Source: Microbacteriaceae bacterium PS02343 (GTDB lineage: Bacteria > Actinomycetota > Actinomycetes > Actinomycetales > Microbacteriaceae). From it: a DNA stretch of 47,859 bases. The position numbers and the translations under genes were made by a program. This document shows positions 31,448-39,336 of the stretch, one piece after another; within the stretch, counting starts at the first letter, position 1, and every line of letters begins with the position of its first letter. Below the pieces are notes generated by a model, which saw nothing but the letters and a program-made list of their open reading frames with translations, searched no databases and had not been told where the DNA came from. The DNA lies in assembly GCA_029959365.1 (NCBI GenBank), contig JASCOA010000011.1, forward strand, positions 1 to 47,859, in the 5' to 3' direction.

Positions 31448-34438
31448 ATGGCGCACGGGGATGACGAGCAGGACCGCGGCGGCGACGCGCCCGTCGGGCC
31501 GCGCCGCTCCAACTACACGCCGCCGCCGGGCGGATTCCGCTGGTTCGGGCGACCCGCCGACGGCGACGCCCGAGCGGACGACGGACCGCCCCCCGTGCCG
31601 ACCTCGCTGCCCTCCGAGGCCGAGGAGGGCATGGCCGCGAGGCTCAGCGAGCAGCTCGGCGATCTGACCGCGCGGCTCGCCGCCGAGCGCGACCCTGGCC
31701 AGGAGTCGGAAGCGCCCGCGCCCTACTCTCCCTGGGCCGAGCAGCCGACCACCGCCTCGCCCGTCTACCCGTGGGATCGCGCCGCGGACGCCCCGGACGG
31801 CGTCGACCCGGATCGGCCCTGGGCGATGAGCCCCAGCCTGCCGCCGGCCGGTCCCGGCAGCGCGCAGGAGCCCGGTCCGATCCCGCGGACGTCCTCCGAG
31901 CCGTCCGCGCCCGAGCCGTCCGCGGCCGAGCACTCCGGGTCCGAGCAGTCCGATCTCGCGGAGGCCGTGCCCGAACAGCTGGGCTCCGATCAGCCCCTCT
32001 CCGAGGAGTCGGCCTCGGAAGAGCCCGCCGATGCACCTGCGCAGGTCGGACCGACGGAGGACGCGCCAGAGTCCGCCGCCGCGAGCCCGGAGGCCGTGGA
32101 GTTCACGCCGACGGGCAGCATCGTGCTGCCGCCGTCGCGGTCCTCGCTCAGCGACGACGAGCTGCTCGCCGCGCTCGGCACGAGCTCCGAGGGCGGCACG
32201 CTCGCCGCGATCGAGCGCTTCCAGGAGCAGTTGCGCCTGCGGGAGCAGGACACCGCGCAGTTCACGGCGTGGGAGCGCGACGTGCTGGCCGAGGGCACCT
32301 CCGAGGCCTTCGACGCCGTCGAGCGGGTGCGGAGCGGCTTCGCCGGCCTCGTGCCTCCGACCACCGCGGCGATCACCCTGCCGCCGCAGCCCACGTCGAC
32401 GTCGTCGAGCGTCGCCGAACCCGAGACCGTCGATCCCGGTGCGGCGGGCACCGAGGCTGAAGCCGCCGAGATCGTCGAGTCCGAGGGCGCCGACGCCGGA
32501 GCCGGCGATTTCGCCGAGCACGAGATGGTCGAGCCCGAGCCCGAGCCCGAGCCCGAGATCGTCGAGCCCGAGCCCGGGATCGTCGACCCCGACGCTTCCG
32601 AGCCGACCGCGCTCGTCCTCCATCCGCATCTGGACTGGCAGGACGCTTCAGCGGAGCCCGAGACCGTCGAGGGCGAGATCGTCGCGGAGGAGGTCGCTCC
32701 TCCGGCCCGGCCCGCGGACGGCGACGGCACCGCAGCAGCCCAGGCCGCCTCGACCGAGCTCGAGCGCATCGACCCGGCCCAGGCGCCCGCTCCGCTCGGC
32801 ACCGCCGTCGTCCCGCTCGCCCAGCCCGGCTACGAGCCCGAGCCCGAGGACCACGCCGAGACGGTCGACGATCGCGAGCCGCTCGCGCGCCCCATCGACG
32901 CCGCCGGGATCGCGCTCGACACGGCGCCGGTCTCCTCCGTGCTCGCGGCGCAGGACATCGAGGAGCTGCTGCAGCCCGAGCCGGTGCGCCCGCTGCCGCT
33001 CTTCAGCCTCGAAGCCAGCGGCCTCGAGCCCACGCCGGAGGAGCAGCGTGCCGGCCGCGCGATCCGTCTCTTCTGGCTCTGGTTCGCACCGCAGTCCTCG
33101 GTCATCGGCCTCGGCGTCGGCGCACTGCTGCTGCTCGGCGGTCTCGACCTGCCGCAGGCGCTCCTCGCCGCGGTCGCCGGCGCGCTGCTCGGCGTCGTAC
33201 CGCTCTCCCTGGGCACGCTCGCCGCCGCGCGCACCGGGCAGCCGACCATCGTCGCCTCGCGCGCGGTGTTCGGCGTGCTCGGCAACGTGCTGCCGGCGGC
33301 GCTCTCGCTCATCAGCCGACTGGTCTGGGGCGCGGTGCTGCTCTGGGTCATCGGGCTCGGCACGAGCTCGGTGCTGGTCGGCCAGGGGCTCACCGGACCG
33401 CTCGGCGACGAGCAGGTCTCGATCCTCGCCGTCGCCTTCGCCTTCCTCGTCGCGCTGATGGTCGCCTTCGCCGGCTACGGCCTGCTGCACGGCGTGCACC
33501 TCGCGCTCTCCGTGCTCTCCGCGCTCCTGCTCGCCGGCATGATCGCGCTCACCTGGCCGCTCGTCGACCTGCAGGCCGCGCTCGCCCTGCCGCAGGGCTC
33601 CGGCACCGCCGTGCTCTCGGGCACGGCCCTCGTGCTCTCCTTCACCGGCCTCGCCTGGGCCTTCAGCGGCGGAGACGTCGCCCGCTACCAGCGCCCGGGC
33701 GGCACGGGCACAGCAGCGGTGGCCGCGACCGGGCTCGCGAGCCTGCTGCCCACCGTGGGGCTGCTCGGCTACGGCGCACTGCTCGGCGCCTCCGACCCCG
33801 AGCTCGCCGCATCGCTGGCGGCGAATCCGGCGGCCGCGCTCGCCGAGCTGCTGCCCGGCTGGTACGCGGTGCCGCTGGTGCTCGCGATGGCGGGCAGCCT
33901 GCTCGCCGGCCTCGTGCTCGTGATCTACTCCGCGGCCTTCTCCGTGCAGGCCGCCGGCCTCGCCGTGCAGCGCCAGTCCGCGGTGGTCTTCGTCGGTCTG
34001 CTGCTCGCGATCGGCGCCGTCGCGCTCATCCTCGCGGTGCCGGATCTGCGCACCTCCATCGAGGATCTCATCGGGACGATCGCCGTGCCGGTGGCGGCCT
34101 GGGCCGGCATCTTCGCGGGCGATCTGGTGCTCCGCGCCCGTTCCCTCGACGCAGAGGACCTGCTGCGCTCCGGCGGCCGGTACCCGAAGGTCATCTGGGG
34201 CAACGTGGCCGCGCTGGTGCTGCTCACCGTGCTCGGCTTCGGCCTGCGCAGCGCCGAGCTCGGCGCCCTCGCCTGGCAGGGGTACCTCCAGCAGCCGCTC
34301 GCCGCGCTCGGCGTTCCGGTCATCGACGCCGTCGCGTCCGGCGGCGGCGTGATCGTGGCGCTGCTGCTCGGCCTGGTCTGGTCGCTCGCGACGGCCGGTC
34401 CGCGCATCCGCCGCCAGCAGTCCGCGGTCGATGCCTGA
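31448..34438 (+). CDS. NCS1-like (cytosine/purine permease-type) transporter with long acidic N-terminus
   Basis: A 996-residue protein in two parts. Residues 1 to about 535 are hydrophilic, Pro/Glu/Ala/Ser-rich and probably disordered, with an EPEPEPEPEIVEPEPGIVDPD-like stretch near 365-385. From about 536 (RAIRLFWLWFAPQSSVIGLGVGALLLLGG) there are roughly 12 transmembrane helices, with TGQPTIVASRAVFGVLGNVLPA resembling the first conserved region of NCS1 nucleobase permeases. NCS1 permeases are normally about 450-500 residues, so the N-terminal half is an unusual addition. The N-terminus is expected to be cytoplasmic. Its function is unknown; recruitment of a partner or pH/ion sensing is conceivable. 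Confidence 0.75.
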   Translation: MAHGDDEQDRGGDAPVGPRRSNYTPPPGGFRWFGRPADGDARADDGPPPVPTSLPSEAEEGMAARLSEQLGDLTARLAAERDPGQESEAPAPYSPWAEQPTTASPVYPWDRAADAPDGVDPDRPWAMSPSLPPAGPGSAQEPGPIPRTSSEPSAPEPSAAEHSGSEQSDLAEAVPEQLGSDQPLSEESASEEPADAPAQVGPTEDAPESAAASPEAVEFTPTGSIVLPPSRSSLSDDELLAALGTSSEGGTLAAIERFQEQLRLREQDTAQFTAWERDVLAEGTSEAFDAVERVRSGFAGLVPPTTAAITLPPQPTSTSSSVAEPETVDPGAAGTEAEAAEIVESEGADAGAGDFAEHEMVEPEPEPEPEIVEPEPGIVDPDASEPTALVLHPHLDWQDASAEPETVEGEIVAEEVAPPARPADGDGTAAAQAASTELERIDPAQAPAPLGTAVVPLAQPGYEPEPEDHAETVDDREPLARPIDAAGIALDTAPVSSVLAAQDIEELLQPEPVRPLPLFSLEASGLEPTPEEQRAGRAIRLFWLWFAPQSSVIGLGVGALLLLGGLDLPQALLAAVAGALLGVVPLSLGTLAAARTGQPTIVASRAVFGVLGNVLPAALSLISRLVWGAVLLWVIGLGTSSVLVGQGLTGPLGDEQVSILAVAFAFLVALMVAFAGYGLLHGVHLALSVLSALLLAGMIALTWPLVDLQAALALPQGSGTAVLSGTALVLSFTGLAWAFSGGDVARYQRPGGTGTAAVAATGLASLLPTVGLLGYGALLGASDPELAASLAANPAAALAELLPGWYAVPLVLAMAGSLLAGLVLVIYSAAFSVQAAGLAVQRQSAVVFVGLLLAIGAVALILAVPDLRTSIEDLIGTIAVPVAAWAGIFAGDLVLRARSLDAEDLLRSGGRYPKVIWGNVAALVLLTVLGFGLRSAELGALAWQGYLQQPLAALGVPVIDAVASGGGVIVALLLGLVWSLATAGPRIRRQQSAVDA

Positions 34439-34451
34439 TCCCGCCCCTCGG

Positions 34452-34457
34452 TACACT
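34452..34457 (+). promoter_or_regulatory. -10 box of a leaderless promoter (Nif3-like gene)
   Basis: TACACT, six bases (GAGCGG), then ATG at 34464. The start codon itself lies within a GCGGATGC octamer (34460-34467). Confidence 0.5.
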
Positions 34458-34463
34458 GAGCGG

Positions 34464-35282
34464 ATGCGCAACACCGTCGCCGACGCCCTCGCGGCCGCCG
34501 AGCGGCGCTGGCCCGTCGGCACCGCCGAGTCCTGGGACGCGCCCGGTCTGCTGGTCGGCGATCCGACCGCCGAGCTGACCCGCATCCACCTCGCCGTCGA
34601 CGCCACCGTCGCGGTCGCCGACGAGGCTGTCGCGGCCGGGGCCGAGCTGCTGATCGTGCACCACCCCCTGCTGCTGCGCGGGGTGACCAGCGTCGCCGAG
34701 ACCGGCGCCAAGGGCGCCGTCATCGCCCGCCTGATCCGGGGCGGATGCGCGCTGCTGGCCGCGCACACCAACGCCGACATCGTGGAGACGGGGACCTCGG
34801 CGATGCTCGCCGAGCGCCTCGGCCTCATCGAGACGGCGCCGATCGTGCCGTCCGCCGCCTCCGGCCGCGGGCTCGGGCGCACCGGCCGTCTCCCCGAACC
34901 GCTCACCCTGCGCGCCCTCGCCGAGCGGCTGCAGGACGTGCTGCCGGCGACGGCCGGCGGCATCCGCGCGGCCGGCGACGCCGATCGCGTCGTCGAGCGC
35001 GTCGCCCTGTGCGGCGGCGCCGGCGACTCCCTGCTGGGCGAGGCCGCCGTCCGCGCCGCAGACGTCTACATCACGAGCGACCTGCGCCACCACCCGGCCT
35101 CCGACGCCCGCGAGCTCGCGCTCATCGGCTCGGGCCCGGCGCTCATCGACGTCTCGCACTGGGCGAGCGAGTCGCTCTGGCTCGACGCCGCGGCCGAGGA
35201 GCTGCGCGCCGATCTGCCCGAGATCGCGGTCACCGTGAGCCGCCTCCGCACCGACCCCTGGGATTTCACGCTGCTGCCGTAG
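34464..35282 (+). CDS. Nif3-like dinuclear metal centre protein (GTP cyclohydrolase 1 type 2 family)
   Basis: A 272-residue member of the NIF3/YbgI family, toroidal hexamers with a dinuclear metal site. Metal ligands are visible in LLIVHHPLLLRG (two His), AAHTNADI (His, Asp region) and the C-terminal ISDVSHWASE-like segment (LIDVSHWASESLW; His and Glu). The family name in databases suggests GTP cyclohydrolase activity, but the physiological reaction is not established for most members. ATG 34464 is chosen from the leaderless -10 box. The next gene, a coiled-coil/zinc-ribbon protein, follows after 34 bases; this pairing is conserved in Actinobacteria. Confidence 0.9.
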   Translation: MRNTVADALAAAERRWPVGTAESWDAPGLLVGDPTAELTRIHLAVDATVAVADEAVAAGAELLIVHHPLLLRGVTSVAETGAKGAVIARLIRGGCALLAAHTNADIVETGTSAMLAERLGLIETAPIVPSAASGRGLGRTGRLPEPLTLRALAERLQDVLPATAGGIRAAGDADRVVERVALCGGAGDSLLGEAAVRAADVYITSDLRHHPASDARELALIGSGPALIDVSHWASESLWLDAAAEELRADLPEIAVTVSRLRTDPWDFTLLP

Positions 35283-35316
35283 CGCCCCGCCGACCATCCG
35301 AACGACTGGAGTACCC

Positions 35317-36057
35317 GTGGCTCTCACCGCCAGCCCCCAGGACCAGGCACGCCTGCTCGACCTGCAGGGCCTCGACACCCGACTGCGCCAGCTGGAGCAC
35401 AAGGCCTCCACCCTGCCCGAGCACAAGGAGATCGAGCGGCTCGCCGCGCAGGGCGTCGAGCTGCGCTCGCGCCTGTCGACCGCGACGGGAGCATGGGAGG
35501 ACAACCAGGCCGAGATCCGTCGCCTCGAGTCGGACGTCGAGATCGTCGAGACCCGCGCGCAGCGGGACCGCGACCGCCTGCAGACGAGCAGCTCGGTCAA
35601 GGACGTGCAGGCGCTGGAGGCCGAGCTCGTCAGCCTCGCCAAGCGCCGCAGCGACCTCGAGGACATCGAGCTCGGGCTCATGGAGGTCGCCGAGGGCCTG
35701 CGCGCCGACCTCGACGCGGTGCAGATCGAGCACAACGGCCTGCAGGGCGCCATCGCGGCCGCGGAGCAGGCCCGCGATACGGCGCTGGCCGGGCTGCGCG
35801 CCGAGCAGGAGCAGGTCGCGGGGGAGCGCGAGCGCCTCGCCGCGAGCCTGCCGGACGACCTCGTCGCGCTCTACGAGAAGCAGCGCGCCCGCTACGGCTA
35901 CGGCGCCTCGCTGCTGCGCGCCCGCGTGTCCTCGGCGAGCGGCGTCGCCCTCACCGAGTCCGACCTCGCGGGCATCCGCAAGGCCGCTCCCGACGCCGTG
36001 CTGCTCTGCCCTGAGAGCCAGGCGATCCTCGTCCGCACCGGCGAGTCGGGGCTCTGA
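35317..36057 (+). CDS. COG1579-type coiled-coil protein with degenerate zinc ribbon
   Basis: A 246-residue protein. Residues 8-185 form a long antiparallel coiled coil (heptads such as LLDLQGLDTRLRQLEHKAS and VKDVQALEAELVSLAKRRSDLEDIE). The C-terminal 50 residues correspond to the C4 zinc ribbon of COG1579 proteins. Normally the ribbon has two CxxC pairs; here only one Cys remains (LLCPESQAILVRT) and the first pair is replaced by SSASGVALTESDL. The fold may persist without zinc. A nucleic-acid role is often assumed for the family. It sits between the Nif3-like gene and rnpB. Confidence 0.8.
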   Translation: MALTASPQDQARLLDLQGLDTRLRQLEHKASTLPEHKEIERLAAQGVELRSRLSTATGAWEDNQAEIRRLESDVEIVETRAQRDRDRLQTSSSVKDVQALEAELVSLAKRRSDLEDIELGLMEVAEGLRADLDAVQIEHNGLQGAIAAAEQARDTALAGLRAEQEQVAGERERLAASLPDDLVALYEKQRARYGYGASLLRARVSSASGVALTESDLAGIRKAAPDAVLLCPESQAILVRTGESGL

Positions 36058-36065
36058 CCTGCCGG

Positions 36066-36071
36066 TAGACT
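36066..36071 (+). promoter_or_regulatory. -10 box of the rnpB promoter
   Basis: TAGACT ends seven bases before the first base of the P1 helix of RNase P RNA, giving a transcription start at about 36078. The -35 region overlaps the end of the upstream coding sequence and is weak. Confidence 0.6.
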
Positions 36072-36078
36072 GGTCGGC

Positions 36079-36451
36079 GAATGGGTCGGCTAGACGGTCG
36101 CGTCAGCCCGTGAGGCTGCCGAGGAACGTCCGGGCTCCGCAGAGCAGGGTGGTGGGTAACACCCACCCGGAGCAATCCGCGAGACAGTGCAACAGAGAGT
36201 AGACCGCCACGGGATCCGTCCCGGGGTAAGGGTGAAACGGTGGTGTAAGAGACCACCAGGGGGTCGGGTGACCGGCCCCGCTGGGTAAACCTCGCCCGGA
36301 GCAAGGTCAGACAGAGGACGTTGAAGCTGCTCGCCGAGTCCTCGGGTAGACCGCTGGAGGGCTGCAGCAATGCATCCCCGAGAGAGATGGCCGTCCGAAG
36401 CCCGCACCACGGTGCGGAGGGACAGAACCCGGCGTATCGGCCGGCCCATTC
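36079..36451 (+). ncRNA. rnpB: RNase P RNA, bacterial class A
   Basis: The catalytic RNA that matures tRNA 5' ends. The 5' GAATGGGTCGGC pairs with the 3' GCCGGCCCATTC to form P1 (one G-U). The universally conserved P4 strands are present: GAGGAACGTCCGGGCTCC near 36119 and ACAGAACCCGGCGTATCGG near 36422. Also visible are the CR-II/III type sequences GTAAGGGTGAAACGGTG and AGAGAGATGGCCGTCCG. Length of about 373 nucleotides is normal. A terminator shared with the converging ppgK follows. Confidence 0.96.
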
Positions 36452-36524
36452 ATCCATCCGCACATCATGATCCCGACGAGCGTGCGATCACGACGAGCGG
36501 ATGCGCAGCGCCGTGAGACGCGGA

Positions 36525-36553
36525 ACGGCGGCGCCCCGAGGGGTCGCCGCCGT
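36525..36553. terminator. Bidirectional terminator between rnpB and ppgK
   Basis: ACGGCGGCG (36525-36533) pairs with CGCCGCCGT (36545-36553). Inside it CCCC pairs with GGGG around a GA turn with one bulged T. The flanking CGG/CCG extends the stem. It lies 17 bases before the ppgK stop. Confidence 0.8.
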
Positions 36554-36570
36554 CCGGAACCGCTGGTCGC

Positions 36571-37335
36571 TCAGATGTCCTGCGTGGGCAGCGGCGACGC
36601 GAGCGCCGCGGCGCCCGAGATGCCGGCGTTGTTGCCGAGCGCGGCCGGGATGATCGGCGTGCGCAGCTCGAGGAGCGGCAGGAACTTCTCCGGCGACTTC
36701 GAGACGCCGCCGCCGACGATGAAGAGATCGGGCACGACGAGCGCCTCGAGCTTGTCGTAGTACTTCTGCAGGCGCTTGGCCCAGTGCTTCCAGGAGAGGT
36801 CCTCGCGCTCCTTGGCGGAGACGGCGGCCTTGGTCTCCCAGTCGACGCCCTCGATCTCGATGTGGCCGAGCTCGCTGTTGGGGATCAGCAGGCCGTTGTA
36901 GATCATCGCGACGCCGATGCCGGTGCCCAGCGTCGTCATGAGGATGAGTCCGTCGCGGTCCTTGGCGGCGCCGTAGCGCACCTCGGCGTAGCCGGCGGCG
37001 TCCGCGTCGTTGACGAAGTGGATGTCCTGCCCGAGCGCCTCCTCGAAGAGCTTCTCGGCCTCGAGGTCGATCCAGCGCTTGGAGACGTTCGCCGCGGAGC
37101 GCGTGATGCCGTGCTGCACGACGGCGGGGAAGCAGACGCCGAGGCCGGAGTGCGACTCCGCGCCGCCGAGGCGCTCGACGAGCTGCGCGACGACCTCGAC
37201 GATCGCCTCCGGCTCGCCGCCCTCGGGGGTGCGCAGCTTCTCGCGGTCGCTGATCAGCTCACCGGTCCCGAGGTCGACGATGCCGGCCTTGATGCCGGTG
37301 CCGCCGATGTCCACGCCGAGTGCGGTCGTCGCCAT
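36571..37335 (-). CDS. ppgK: Polyphosphate--glucose phosphotransferase (polyphosphate glucokinase)
   Basis: A 254-residue ROK-family kinase phosphorylating glucose from polyphosphate or ATP, an enzyme typical of Actinobacteria. GVDIGGTGIKAGIVD is the phosphate-binding loop, FVNDADAAGYAE holds the catalytic Asp, and TTLGTGIGVAMIYNG follows. SELGHIEIEG and the absence of the ROK zinc cluster CxCGxxGC match PpgK rather than ATP-only glucokinases. It starts at ATG 37335 with AAGGAAGG upstream. Confidence 0.95.
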   Translation of the reverse strand: MATTALGVDIGGTGIKAGIVDLGTGELISDREKLRTPEGGEPEAIVEVVAQLVERLGGAESHSGLGVCFPAVVQHGITRSAANVSKRWIDLEAEKLFEEALGQDIHFVNDADAAGYAEVRYGAAKDRDGLILMTTLGTGIGVAMIYNGLLIPNSELGHIEIEGVDWETKAAVSAKEREDLSWKHWAKRLQKYYDKLEALVVPDLFIVGGGVSKSPEKFLPLLELRTPIIPAALGNNAGISGAAALASPLPTQDI

Positions 37336-37376
37336 TGATGAAGCCTTCCTTGCTGCGTTGCTGTGGGATCGGGAGT

Positions 37377-38243
37377 TCAGGGGAGCGTCAGCACGTCGGC
37401 GCCGCGCTCGGTCACCACGAGGGTGTGCTCGAACTGCGCGGTGATGCTCTTGTCGCGCGTGGTGACGGTCCAGTCGTCGGACCAGAGATCCCAGGCGTTG
37501 CCGCCCAGGGTCAGCATCGGCTCGATCGTGAACACCATACCGACCTCCATCACATCGTCGTAGGCCGGGGCGGAGTCGTAGTGGGGGATGATGAGGCCCG
37601 AGTGGAAGGCCTCGCCGACGCCGTGGCCGGTGAAGTCGCGCACGACCCCGTAGCCGAAGCGCTTGGCGTAGGACTCGATGGCGCGGCCGATCACGTTCAC
37701 CTGGCGGCCGGGGGCCACCGCCTTGATGCCGCGCTGCAGGGCGAGCTCGGTGCGCTCGACCAGGTCGACGACCTCCTGGCGCGGCGAGCCGACCAGGAAG
37801 GTGCGGTTGCTGTCGCCGTGCACGCCGTCCTTGAACGCGGTGATGTCGATGTTGACGATGTCGCCGTCCTGCAGCACCGTGTCGTCGGGGATCCCGTGGC
37901 AGATGACCTCGTTGACCGAGCTGCAGACCGACTTCGGGAAGCCCTTGTAGCCGAGCGTCGACGGGTAGGCCCCGTGCGCGATCACGAACTCGTGGCCGAT
38001 CCGGTCGAGCTCCTCGGTGGTCACGCCCGGTCGCACGGCCTCGCCGACCGCGGCGATCGCCTGTGCGGCGATGCGTCCGGCGGCGCGGATCCGCTCGACG
38101 CCCTCGGGGGCGTACACGTCCGATCCGGTGAAGCGCTCGGGACCGCTCTTGCCGACGTACTCGGGGCGCGCGATGCCTGAGGGCACGCTGCGGGTCGGGG
38201 AGATGCGGCCCGCGGTGAGGTGTCCGTTGGCGTCGCGGGGCAT
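37377..38243 (-). CDS. map: Methionine aminopeptidase type I
   Basis: A 288-residue metallopeptidase removing the initiator Met. The pita-bread fold metal ligands are in [19 protein letters not shown] (two Asp), [17 protein letters not shown] (His), FTIEPML (Glu) and QFEHTLVV (Glu). An N-terminal extension of about 40 residues ([25 protein letters not shown]) with an SPTRSVP proline-rich motif is typical of actinobacterial MapB-like enzymes. ATG 38243 is chosen because TAGGAT lies seven bases upstream. The gene is divergent from the small protein at 38256, with start codons only 12 bp apart. Confidence 0.96.
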   Translation of the reverse strand: MPRDANGHLTAGRISPTRSVPSGIARPEYVGKSGPERFTGSDVYAPEGVERIRAAGRIAAQAIAAVGEAVRPGVTTEELDRIGHEFVIAHGAYPSTLGYKGFPKSVCSSVNEVICHGIPDDTVLQDGDIVNIDITAFKDGVHGDSNRTFLVGSPRQEVVDLVERTELALQRGIKAVAPGRQVNVIGRAIESYAKRFGYGVVRDFTGHGVGEAFHSGLIIPHYDSAPAYDDVMEVGMVFTIEPMLTLGGNAWDLWSDDWTVTTRDKSITAQFEHTLVVTERGADVLTLP

Positions 38244-38256
38244 ACCCTCGATCCTA
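38243..38256. promoter_or_regulatory. Interlocked face-to-face leaderless promoters (map and small protein)
   Basis: The 12 bases 38244-38255 separate two divergent ATG codons. The plus-strand -10 TACCCT (38243-38248) is seven bases before ATG 38256 and begins on the first base of the map start codon. The minus-strand -10 TAGGAT (38256-38251) is seven bases before ATG 38243 and begins on the first base of the other start codon. The two open complexes cannot coexist, so transcription of the two genes should be mutually exclusive at any moment. Confidence 0.55.
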
Positions 38257-38429
38257 TGTCCGAGTACTGGTACAACATGACCACCGGCGAGGTCGAAGAG
38301 GGCCCCAAGTCCCTCGGCACCGATCGCGTCGGACCGTTCCCCGACCGCGACGCCGCGTCGAAGGCGCTCGACACCCTGCACGCGAACTCGGCCAAGTGGG
38401 CCGAGGACGACGCGCGCGAGGACGACTAG
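38256..38429 (+). CDS. Small conserved protein (SPOR-like in databases)
   Basis: A 57-residue acidic soluble protein, [19 protein letters not shown] at the start and [12 protein letters not shown] at the end. Similar 55-65 residue proteins (WYN-TTG-VE-G pattern with a DRxGPFxxRDxA segment) are common in Microbacteriaceae and relatives, where they are sometimes labelled SPOR domain-containing. The [13 protein letters not shown] segment does resemble a SPOR-type repeat, but the protein is too short for a full domain. The function is unknown. It has a leaderless promoter interlocked with that of map and a terminator 6 bases downstream. Confidence 0.75.
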   Translation: MSEYWYNMTTGEVEEGPKSLGTDRVGPFPDRDAASKALDTLHANSAKWAEDDAREDD

Positions 38430-38435
38430 CCCGAC

Positions 38436-38470
38436 GAGCGGATGCACGGGGCGGCGCCCCGCATCCGCTC
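38436..38470. terminator. Bidirectional terminator with inverted GCGGATGC copies
   Basis: GAGCGGATG pairs with CATCCGCTC and, inside, CGGGGC pairs with GCCCCG, with a CA bulge and a 3-base loop. It serves the small protein gene and panB; its right edge includes part of the panB stop codon. Confidence 0.75.
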
Positions 38471-39305
38471 AGCCCCGCGAGGGATCGTCGAAGCTGTGCT
38501 CGGCGGCCGGGAAGGCGCCGGAGCGCACCTCCTCCGCGTAGGCCGTCGCGGCGCCGGCGAGCACACCGCGCAGGTCGGCGTATGCCTTGACGAAGCGGGG
38601 CACCCGACCGGTGGTGAGGCCCGCGAAGTCCTGCCAGACGAGGATCTGACCGTCCGCGCCGGCTCCCGCGCCGATGCCGATCGTGGGGATCGCCAGCGCC
38701 TCGCTGACCTCCCGGGCGACCGCGGCCGGCACCATCTCGATCACGACCGCGAAGGCGCCCGCCTCCTGCACCGCGAGGGCGTCGGCGAGCAGCTGCTCGG
38801 CTGCGGCGCCGCGGCCCTGCACCACGTGCCCGCCGAGGGCGTGCTCGCTCTGCGGGGTGTAGCCGATGTGGCCCATGACCGGGATCCCCGCGTCGACGAT
38901 GCGGCGGATGGACGCCGCACTGCGCACGCCGCCCTCGAGCTTGACGGCGTGCGCGCCGCCCTCCTTCATGAGTCGCACTGCGCTGGTCACGGCCTGCTCG
39001 GGCGAGACCTCGTAGCTGCCGAAGGGCAGGTCCGTGACGACCATGGCGCGCCGCACCGCCCCGGCGACTGCGCGGGAGAGCGGCAGCAGCTCTTCGATCG
39101 TCACCGGCACGGTCGTGCCGTGCCCGAAGACCACGTTGCCGGCGGAGTCGCCGACGAGCAGGAAGTCGATGCCGGCCTCGTCGAAGACCTGCGCGGTGAG
39201 GGCGTCGTAGCTGGTGAGCGCGGTGATCCGCTCGCCCCGCTGCTTCGCGCCGCTGAAGAACCGGGTGCGCACGCGCTGCGCGGACTGGGGGACTGCCTCG
39301 CTCAT
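38469..39305 (-). CDS. panB: 3-methyl-2-oxobutanoate hydroxymethyltransferase
   Basis: A 278-residue enzyme making ketopantoate for pantothenate and CoA from methylene-tetrahydrofolate. The TIM-barrel signatures [42 protein letters not shown] and [11 protein letters not shown] are present, including the Mg-binding Asp and Glu residues. A -10 box TAGGAT (39317-39312) is six bases before ATG 39305, so it is probably leaderless. TAGGATCGAGGG there is identical to the sequence before map. It uses a folate cofactor whose synthesis operon is also in this window. Confidence 0.96.
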   Translation of the reverse strand: MSEAVPQSAQRVRTRFFSGAKQRGERITALTSYDALTAQVFDEAGIDFLLVGDSAGNVVFGHGTTVPVTIEELLPLSRAVAGAVRRAMVVTDLPFGSYEVSPEQAVTSAVRLMKEGGAHAVKLEGGVRSAASIRRIVDAGIPVMGHIGYTPQSEHALGGHVVQGRGAAAEQLLADALAVQEAGAFAVVIEMVPAAVAREVSEALAIPTIGIGAGAGADGQILVWQDFAGLTTGRVPRFVKAYADLRGVLAGAATAYAEEVRSGAFPAAEHSFDDPSRG

Positions 39306-39311
39306 CCCTCG

Positions 39312-39317
39312 ATCCTA
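39312..39317 (-). promoter_or_regulatory. -10 box of the leaderless panB promoter
   Basis: On the minus strand TAGGAT, then CGAGGG, then ATG 39305. It lies in the 31-bp gap after nadE, giving panB its own transcript in addition to any readthrough. Confidence 0.5.
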
Positions 39318-39336
39318 CGACCGGCGAGGCGCCCGC

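Noticed and set aside
32530-32590. GAGCCC tandem repeats in the permease gene as a possible unstable microsatellite
   Set aside because: The repeat is in frame, encodes Glu-Pro within a long acidic coding region and is short. It is better explained as protein low complexity.
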